This document shows positions 5,390 through 9,704 of a DNA stretch of 9,704 bases, in pieces. A program made the translations under genes and the position numbers. A model generated the notes under the pieces. It made no database searches, was not told the origin of the DNA, and saw only the letters and a list, made by a program, of their open reading frames with translations. Location of the stretch: contig CAZGWN010000095.1 of the NCBI GenBank assembly GCA_964528755.1, forward strand, positions 1-9,704, in the 5' to 3' direction. The stretch comes from Raineyella sp964528755. Lineage in GTDB: Bacteria > Actinomycetota > Actinomycetes > Propionibacteriales > Propionibacteriaceae. Every line of letters begins with the position of its first letter. The stretch's first letter is position 1.

Positions 5390-6608
5390 CCCGGTCGCGC
5401 GGGCGCGCCGGGCCCTGCCGCCCGAGCCCGAGGCCGTCGATCCCCTCCCCGTGGAGCGCGAGTCCCCGCTGCGGGAGGATCGGCCGCCTCCGCCGCTGTG
5501 GTCGACCGACCTGGCGATCGTCGGGGCGGCATGGCTCGCCAGCCGCGGTCTGATCGTCATCATGTGGCTGCTGACGATGGTCCTGAAGGACCGCAGCTTC
5601 ATCGACGTCGTCGGCAACTGGGACGTCCAGCATTTCGCGACCATTGCCCGCCAGGGGTACGCGTCGGATCCGCAGGAGATGGCGTTCTTCCCCGGCCTGC
5701 CGATCCTGCTGCGCGGCGGGCTGGCGCTGGGCATCCCTCCGGAGGTGTTCGGCGTCATCCTCGCGATGGTCGGGTCGGCGCTGGCGGCATGGGCGCTGAT
5801 GCGCATCGGTGGGCCGTGGGCGGCGGTGCTGTGGCTGTTCGCGCCGACCGCGGTCTTCACCACCGTCGGGTACACCGAGGCCCTCTTCTGTGCGGCGGCG
5901 TTCTGGGCCTGGCAGCGTGCCACCACCGACCGGTGGGGTCAGGCGGCGGCGCTCGCGGCGGCCGCGGCCACGTTGCGGGTGTCGGGGCTGTTCCTCATCG
6001 GCGCGTTGGGGCTGCTCGCGCTGAGCTGGCCCGCCGTCCGCGGCCGGCCGCTGGGCGTACGGATGCGGGCCGCGGCGACGCGGATCGGCTGGCTGGCGCT
6101 GCCGGCCGCGGTGATCGTCGGGTACGCCACCTACCTGTGGGCCCTGACCGGATCGTGGACGGCCTGGTACCACGCCCAGGAGGTCGGCTGGCAGCGCACC
6201 ATGACCTGGCCGTGGGACTCGGTGGCCTACACCGTGGAGGTGATCCTGCCCGGCGGGTACGCCGACCAGATGGGGTGGGGCACCGTGTTCCGCTTCGAAC
6301 TCGTCTCGTTCGTCGTCGGGTTGCTCACCGTCGGCTGGATGATGCGCCGGCGCCGCTGGGCCGAGGCCGGCTGGGTCGGCGTCCAGATCTTCGCCTTCTC
6401 GCTGTCGCAGTGGCTGATGTCGGTCAACCGGGCCGTCCTGCTGTGGTTCCCGACCTGGCAGGTGATGGCCGAGGTCGGCACCCGGCGGCCGTCGACCCGG
6501 TCGGGCCGGGTCGTGCAACATGCGCTGACGATCGGCTGGGGGGCGATCAGCGTGGCGGCCATGCTGTGGTGGACCTGGATGTTCGGCACCGGCGCCTGGT
6601 CCAGTTGA
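5382..6608 (+). CDS. Integral membrane mannosyltransferase, PIG-V-like (GT-C type)
   Basis: The 408-residue protein has a Pro-rich cytosolic N-terminus, a first membrane segment at about 44-68 (LAIVGAAWLASRGLIVIMWLLTMVL) and some eight more hydrophobic stretches. The loop after the first segment has the family pattern W80-D81-V-Q-H84-F...I-A-R-Q-G92-Y93...A-F-F-P104, as in PIG-V mannosyltransferases, where the Asp of this loop is the expected catalytic residue of GT-C enzymes. These enzymes use polyprenyl-phosphate-mannose, so a role in glycosylating an envelope lipid, polymer or protein is likely; donor and acceptor are inferred. GTG 5382 is chosen because it overlaps the PBP stop (GTGGCTGA) and begins just where repeat-coding sequence ends. 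No clear ribosome binding site is present, which fits coupling. The frame stays open far upstream over the PBP tail, but that part has the composition of a shifted repeat. Confidence 0.82.
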   Translation: MADPVARARRALPPEPEAVDPLPVERESPLREDRPPPPLWSTDLAIVGAAWLASRGLIVIMWLLTMVLKDRSFIDVVGNWDVQHFATIARQGYASDPQEMAFFPGLPILLRGGLALGIPPEVFGVILAMVGSALAAWALMRIGGPWAAVLWLFAPTAVFTTVGYTEALFCAAAFWAWQRATTDRWGQAAALAAAAATLRVSGLFLIGALGLLALSWPAVRGRPLGVRMRAAATRIGWLALPAAVIVGYATYLWALTGSWTAWYHAQEVGWQRTMTWPWDSVAYTVEVILPGGYADQMGWGTVFRFELVSFVVGLLTVGWMMRRRRWAEAGWVGVQIFAFSLSQWLMSVNRAVLLWFPTWQVMAEVGTRRPSTRSGRVVQHALTIGWGAISVAAMLWWTWMFGTGAWSS

Positions 6609-6653
6609 GCGTGCCCGGTCGGCTCAGGGCGCCATGATGGGGTGAGGGCAACC

Positions 6654-6658
6654 GGAGG
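6654..6658 (+). promoter_or_regulatory. Ribosome binding site that fixes the dinB start
   Basis: GGAGG lies 8 bases before ATG 6667 but only 2 before the in-frame GTG 6661, so ATG 6667 is the better start. The 58-base gap after the mannosyltransferase stop shows no terminator or clear promoter, so co-transcription is possible. Confidence 0.65.
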
Positions 6659-6666
6659 AGGTGACG

Positions 6667-8004
6667 ATGCGTCAGCGGGCGTCGATCCTCCACCTGGATC
6701 TGGACGCGTTCTTCGCGTCGGTCGAACAACGCGACAAGCCCTCGCTGCAGGGTCGCCCGGTGATCGTCGGCGGACTCGGGCAGCGCGGGGTGGTCGCGAC
6801 CGCCTCGTACGAAGCCCGGGCCTATGGCGTGCACTCGGCGATGCCGATGCACGAGGCGCGCCGCCGCTGTCCCCAGGGGAACTTCCTCGCCGGCCGGTTC
6901 CGGGTCTACCGGCAGGCCAGTCGGATCGTCATGGACATCCTGGAGGACATCAGCCCGCTGGTCGAGCCATTGTCCATGGACGAGGCGTTCGTCGATCTGG
7001 CCGCGTCGGCGCACCCGATCGACTTCGAACCCGCCGCGCTGCGCTCCTTCGCCGAGGAGGTCCGGGCCCGGGTGCGGGCGGAGACCGGGGGGCTGAGGGC
7101 CTCCATCGGTTTGGGTACGTCGAAGTTCATCGCCAAGGTCGCCTCCGAGGTGGCCAAACCCGACGGTGTCCATCTGGTCGTCCCGGGCACCGAGGTGGCC
7201 ACCATCGCGCCGATGTCGGTGCGCGCAATCCCCGGCGTGGGGCCGGCGACATTCGACCGACTGGCCCGCCTCGGCGTCGGTACGGTCGCCGACCTGCAAC
7301 AGGCGTCCGAACACGAACTCGTCCGCGAGTTGGGCCGGGCCGCCGGCACGGGCCTGTACGCCTTGGCGCACGCCCGCGACGATCGGCCCGTCACGGCCGA
7401 GCGGGAGGCGAAGTCGATCTCGGTGGAGGACACCTTCGACACCGACCTCGTCACCCGCGAGCAGATGAGCGAACGGATCACCCACGACGCCGCACTGGTT
7501 GCCGCCCGGGTGCGGTCGGCGGGGGTGTTCGCCCGGACCGTCACCCTCAAGGTGCGGTTGCACGACTTCACCACCTGGACCCGGTCGAGGACCCTGGAGG
7601 GTGCCACCGACAGCGCCGAGGTGATCGCGGCCGAGGCACTCGACATGCTCGCGGGGATTCAGCTCGATCAAGGGGTGCGACTGCTCGGGGTCGGCGTGGC
7701 GGGTCTGGTCGGCGTCGCCCAGGACCGACTCTTCGAGCTGCGCGAGGACCACGAGACGCTGACGCTGCCGACGGTGGTGGAGGAGGGACCCGCGATGGAC
7801 CCGGCCACCGACCCGGCCTGGCAGCGCCGCCCGCCGCGCTGGCTGCCCGGCGCAGACGTCGTCCACGACAAGTGGGGGCCAGGCTGGATCTGGGGCAGCG
7901 GGCTGGGCCGGGTGACCGTACGGTTCGAGACGGCCGAGACCGGGGTGGGACCGGTGCGGACCTTCGCGCTGGACGATCCCGCGCTGCACTTGGTCATCGG
8001 GTGA
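6667..8004 (+). CDS. dinB: DNA polymerase IV (Y-family translesion polymerase)
   Basis: The 445-residue enzyme copies damaged DNA with low fidelity. The N-terminal HLDLDAFFASVEQ holds metal ligand D11 and the likely steric-gate F16. SMDEAFVD supplies D105 and E106. A helix-hairpin-helix thumb (AIPGVGPATFDRLARLGVGTVADL) and a little-finger domain follow (from about residue 240, KSISVEDTFDTDL). QDRLF at 352-356 fits the beta-clamp binding pentapeptide, usually found at the extreme C-terminus of Pol IV. Here about 89 more residues follow, with WLPGADVVHDKWGPGWIWGSG and VTVRFET, an extension I recall from other actinobacterial DinB proteins. No full actinobacterial LexA box (TCGAAC-N4-GTTCGA) lies before the gene, so SOS control is not evident. 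It follows the mannosyltransferase on the same strand. Confidence 0.95.
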   Translation: MRQRASILHLDLDAFFASVEQRDKPSLQGRPVIVGGLGQRGVVATASYEARAYGVHSAMPMHEARRRCPQGNFLAGRFRVYRQASRIVMDILEDISPLVEPLSMDEAFVDLAASAHPIDFEPAALRSFAEEVRARVRAETGGLRASIGLGTSKFIAKVASEVAKPDGVHLVVPGTEVATIAPMSVRAIPGVGPATFDRLARLGVGTVADLQQASEHELVRELGRAAGTGLYALAHARDDRPVTAEREAKSISVEDTFDTDLVTREQMSERITHDAALVAARVRSAGVFARTVTLKVRLHDFTTWTRSRTLEGATDSAEVIAAEALDMLAGIQLDQGVRLLGVGVAGLVGVAQDRLFELREDHETLTLPTVVEEGPAMDPATDPAWQRRPPRWLPGADVVHDKWGPGWIWGSGLGRVTVRFETAETGVGPVRTFALDDPALHLVIG

Positions 8005-8158
8005 GGGACGGCCCCGATCGGCGGCCTCGAGTGGGTGGCACGAGCCCGATGTTGTGCTCGGGTGCACGGCCCCGGCCGGCCGAACTCCGTGGTGGTGGGC
8101 CGCCGTGGGCCCCCGGCACGCCGTCGGGCTGCATCCCCGCACAGCTGTTGAATCTCCC

Positions 8159-8186
8159 TTGACACGCTTCGCGCGAAGATTTTAAC
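8159..8186 (+). promoter_or_regulatory. Promoter of the dehydrogenase / sugar-transport operon
   Basis: A consensus -35 TTGACA (8159-8164) and a -10-like TTTAAC (8181-8186) are 16 bases apart, in an AT-rich patch (8176-8213) unlike the surrounding DNA. Transcription would start near 8193 and leave a leader of about 80 bases before ATG 8276. This is the strongest promoter-like sequence in the window. Confidence 0.7.
8167..8178. promoter_or_regulatory. Candidate operator 1: palindrome in the promoter spacer
   Basis: CTTCGCGCGAAG is a perfect 12-bp palindrome with a central CG, lying between the -35 and -10. A repressor bound here would block RNA polymerase. A central CG is typical of LacI-family operators, and that family often controls sugar operons with RbsB-like binding proteins. 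The regulator is not encoded in the window. Confidence 0.5.
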
Positions 8187-8188
8187 CT

Positions 8189-8202
8189 CGTTTTATTAAA
8201 CG
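8189..8202. promoter_or_regulatory. Candidate operator 2: inverted repeat at the transcription start
   Basis: CGTTT-TATT-AAACG is an inverted repeat with 5-bp arms and a 4-base centre, covering the predicted start point. Its centre lies about 23 bases from that of the CTTCGCGCGAAG palindrome, roughly two helix turns. It could be a second regulator site; TATTAA within it (8194-8199) could also act as an alternative -10. Confidence 0.35.
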
Positions 8203-8219
8203 CCTTTCTTGAACTCTCA

Positions 8220-8237
8220 GGCCACAACGTAGTGGCC
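8220..8237 (+). other. Hairpin in the 5' leader of the dehydrogenase mRNA
   Basis: GGCCAC (8220-8225) and GTGGCC (8232-8237) form a perfect 6-bp stem with the loop AACGTA, 38 bases before the start codon. No T-run follows, so it is not an obvious attenuator. It may protect the 5' end of the mRNA or be a protein site. Confidence 0.4.
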
Positions 8238-8275
8238 GGTTCCAGGTCGCAAGGGTGCGAAGGTTGGGAGCAAGT

Positions 8276-9040
8276 ATGGATTCGGATCGCTTCTCACTGG
8301 CGGGCAAGGTCACAGTGGTGACCGGTGGTCGGCAGGGCATCGGCAAGGTGGTGTCCCACCAGCTCGCCGAGCAGGGATCGGATGTGGTGATCGTCGACAA
8401 GGCGGACGCCACCGAGGTGGCGGCGGAGATCGCCGCGAAGCATGGTGTCCGCACGATGGCCGTGTCGTGCGACGTCACGGACCCGGATGGAGTGGCCCGG
8501 ACCGTCGATCGGGCCGCCGCCGAGATGGGCACACTGGACCTCCTGTTCAACAACGCGGGTATCTGCCTGCACAAGCCGGCGCTCGACTGCACGCCGACAG
8601 ACTTCACCACCGTGGTGAACGTCAACCTGAACGGCATCTTCTTCGTCGCCCAGGCCTTCGCCCGCTACCTCGTGGCGCAGGGCAAGCCCGGCAACATCGT
8701 CAACACCGCCTCGATGTCCGCCACCATCGTCAACACGCCGCAGGGACAGGCCTCGTACAACGCCTCGAAGGCGGGCGTCAGGCACCTGACCAAGTCCCTG
8801 GCCGTCGAGTGGGCCCCGCTCGGGATCCGGGTGAACTCGATCAGCCCTGGCTACATGAACACGGAGATGACCGGGAACGTCCGTGAGGACTGGCGACAGC
8901 TCTGGACCGACCAGATCCCGTTCAAGCGCATGGGCAACCCGGACGAGTTGGCTGGTGCCGTGATCTACCTCCTGTCGAACGCCTCGACCTACACCTCCGG
9001 CGCCGACCTCATCATCGACGGTTGCTTCGTCGCCGTCTAG
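8276..9040 (+). CDS. Short-chain dehydrogenase/reductase, probably a sugar or polyol dehydrogenase
   Basis: The 254-residue classical SDR has the Rossmann motif T16-G-G-R-Q-G-I-G23, the N92-N-A-G95 motif, and the catalytic set S148, Y161 and K165 (YNASK). An acidic D after beta-strand 2 (VVIVDKAD) favours NAD(H) over NADP(H). The C-terminal part (ISPGYMNTEMT, RMGNPDELAGAVIYLLSNASTYTSGADLIIDG) resembles the sorbose reductase/mannitol/arabinitol dehydrogenase group, and the next gene is a sugar-binding lipoprotein, so a polyol or sugar substrate is likely though not proven. The end reads IDGCF where DGG is usual. ATG 8276 is chosen for GGGAG at 8266-8270; an in-frame GTG at 8255 lacks such support. 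It is the first gene after the AT-rich promoter region and probably opens an operon. Confidence 0.93.
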   Translation: MDSDRFSLAGKVTVVTGGRQGIGKVVSHQLAEQGSDVVIVDKADATEVAAEIAAKHGVRTMAVSCDVTDPDGVARTVDRAAAEMGTLDLLFNNAGICLHKPALDCTPTDFTTVVNVNLNGIFFVAQAFARYLVAQGKPGNIVNTASMSATIVNTPQGQASYNASKAGVRHLTKSLAVEWAPLGIRVNSISPGYMNTEMTGNVREDWRQLWTDQIPFKRMGNPDELAGAVIYLLSNASTYTSGADLIIDGCFVAV

Positions 9041-9152
9041 TTCGCACACGCGGGAGTGCGCTGCGCGATCCGCGCATGGACCCGGCCCGCACCGGGGAGC
9101 CGACATCCCGCGTCACCGCACCCACTTTCGCTTCGAAGAGAGAGCAACTCCC
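9041..9152 (+). other. Spacer between the dehydrogenase and binding-protein genes
   Basis: The 112-base gap has a small hairpin, TGCGCG-ATC-CGCGCA (9062-9076), and a purine-rich GAAGAGAGAG (9135-9144) that can serve as the ribosome binding site 8 bases before ATG 9153. No terminator with a T-run and no clear promoter is present, so both genes are probably on one mRNA. The hairpin may stabilise the mRNA segment for the binding protein, which is often made in excess. Confidence 0.4.
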
Positions 9153-9704
9153 ATGAAGAAGATCGGCATCGTCGCGGCCCTCGTGGCCGCGGCCCTGTCC
9201 CTGGCCGCCTGTAGTGCGGGTGCTTCCGGCACCGCCCAGTCCGGCCAGGCCAAAGAAATTTGGTACTCGACCAAGAACTCCACCGAGCAGGTCCATGTCG
9301 CGATGGCCCAAGGCGTCACGGACGCCGCGACGATGCTCGGCTACTCCGGCAAGGTCGTCGTGGCCGAGGCCGATGCGGCCAAGCAGAACGACCAGCTCAA
9401 CAATCTCGTGCAGAACATCGCGCCGGCCGCGATCGTGGTCAACCCGTACGACAGCGACTCCGTCAGTGACGTGCTGGGCCGGGCCCGGGACGCGAAAATT
9501 CCCGTGGCTGTGATCGACAACAAGGCCAACAACGCCCAGGTGGATGTCTCCGTCCTCTTCGACTCCAGGAAGTCCGGCGAGATGGCCGGTGAGAAGGCTG
9601 TGGAGATGCTGACCGAGAAGTACGGTCAGCCCAGGGGCGTCGTTGTGGACCTCTACGGCGAGGTCGTCTCCCAGGTCTTCAAGGACCGGGCCGAGGGCTT
9701 CGAG
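9153..9704 (+). CDS. Sugar ABC transporter substrate-binding lipoprotein, RbsB-like (3' end outside window)
   Basis: The frame runs open to the window edge, giving 184 residues. The N-terminus is a lipoprotein signal: MKK, a hydrophobic run, and lipobox L17-A-A-C20, so the mature protein should be lipid-anchored outside the membrane. The rest matches the first lobe of periplasmic-binding-protein-like domain 4 (ribose/galactose/LacI type): IWYSTKNSTEQVHVAMAQGVTDAA, then NIAPAAIVVNPYDSDSVSDVLGRARDAKIPVAVIDNKA, the typical strand with N-P-x-D-S and 'A-x-x-x-I-P-V-x-x-x-D'. It delivers a sugar or polyol to an ABC importer; ATPase and permease genes are expected just downstream. The substrate cannot be read from this part, though the dehydrogenase next to it points to a polyol or related sugar. 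About half of the protein is missing. Confidence 0.9.
   Translation, partial: MKKIGIVAALVAAALSLAACSAGASGTAQSGQAKEIWYSTKNSTEQVHVAMAQGVTDAATMLGYSGKVVVAEADAAKQNDQLNNLVQNIAPAAIVVNPYDSDSVSDVLGRARDAKIPVAVIDNKANNAQVDVSVLFDSRKSGEMAGEKAVEMLTEKYGQPRGVVVDLYGEVVSQVFKDRAEGFE

Noticed and set aside
2774..5926. A very long open frame on the minus strand (about 1050 codons) opposite the PBP and mannosyltransferase genes
   Set aside because: Its product is Arg/Gly/Val-rich without any recognisable motif, and it lies opposite two well-supported genes; it is an effect of high GC codon use.
6714..6732. Half of an actinobacterial SOS (LexA) box, TCGAAC, near the dinB start
   Set aside because: It lies inside the coding region and the second half GTTCGA is missing at the required distance (the bases are ...AACGCGAC).
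8005..8158. Possible terminator after dinB
   Set aside because: Only short or bulged stems were found (for example CCCGA/TCGGG around 8045-8062) with no T-run, so I could not support a terminator although one is expected here.
9250..9263. Inverted repeat CCAAA-GAAA-TTTGG
   Set aside because: It lies inside the binding-protein coding sequence and encodes the normal start of the mature domain (AKEIW); probably chance.
1..9704. CRISPR array, rRNA, insertion sequence, riboswitch or toxin-antitoxin pair
   Set aside because: No regularly spaced repeats, no rRNA-like sequence, no transposase motif, no conserved riboswitch core and no small overlapping toxin-antitoxin genes were seen.

Overview
The window is high-GC DNA of an actinobacterial type. 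Evidence for this is the GC-rich third positions, GTG starts, a class A penicillin-binding protein with a Gly/Ser/Asp-rich tail, and an ImmA-type protease of the sort found in actinobacterial prophages. A Propionibacteriales-like host is plausible, but the sequence alone does not settle the genus.

Layout. (1) Positions 1 to about 2512 look like the end of an integrated element. It holds a 5'-truncated DUF3800 gene of lower GC, a short ImmA/IrrE-type metallopeptidase gene, and a tyrosine integrase gene that overlaps it by 11 bases and points at a tRNA gene. (2) A complete tRNA-Ala(TGC) lies on the minus strand at 2513-2588. Its 3' end faces the integrase, the classic arrangement for tRNA 3'-end integration. 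A minus-strand hairpin terminator follows it. (3) From 2589 rightward the content looks like core chromosome: a bifunctional class A penicillin-binding protein, a membrane mannosyltransferase of PIG-V type whose GTG start overlaps the PBP stop, and DNA polymerase IV (dinB). All three are on the plus strand with short or no gaps. (4) After an AT-rich promoter/operator region (about 8159-8237) come a short-chain dehydrogenase and the start of a lipoprotein sugar-binding protein of an ABC transporter, which runs off the right edge. These look like the first two genes of a sugar or polyol uptake and catabolism operon.

How the genes fit together. The peptidase-integrase pair is probably the regulation and recombination module of the element. 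The PBP and mannosyltransferase both act at the cell envelope and are translationally coupled. The dehydrogenase would oxidise the substrate (or a derivative) brought in by the transporter whose binding protein follows. I see no convincing novel system. The best leads are the element boundary, the repressor-less ImmA-integrase module with clustered GGTACC palindromes, and the two palindromes at the dehydrogenase promoter.
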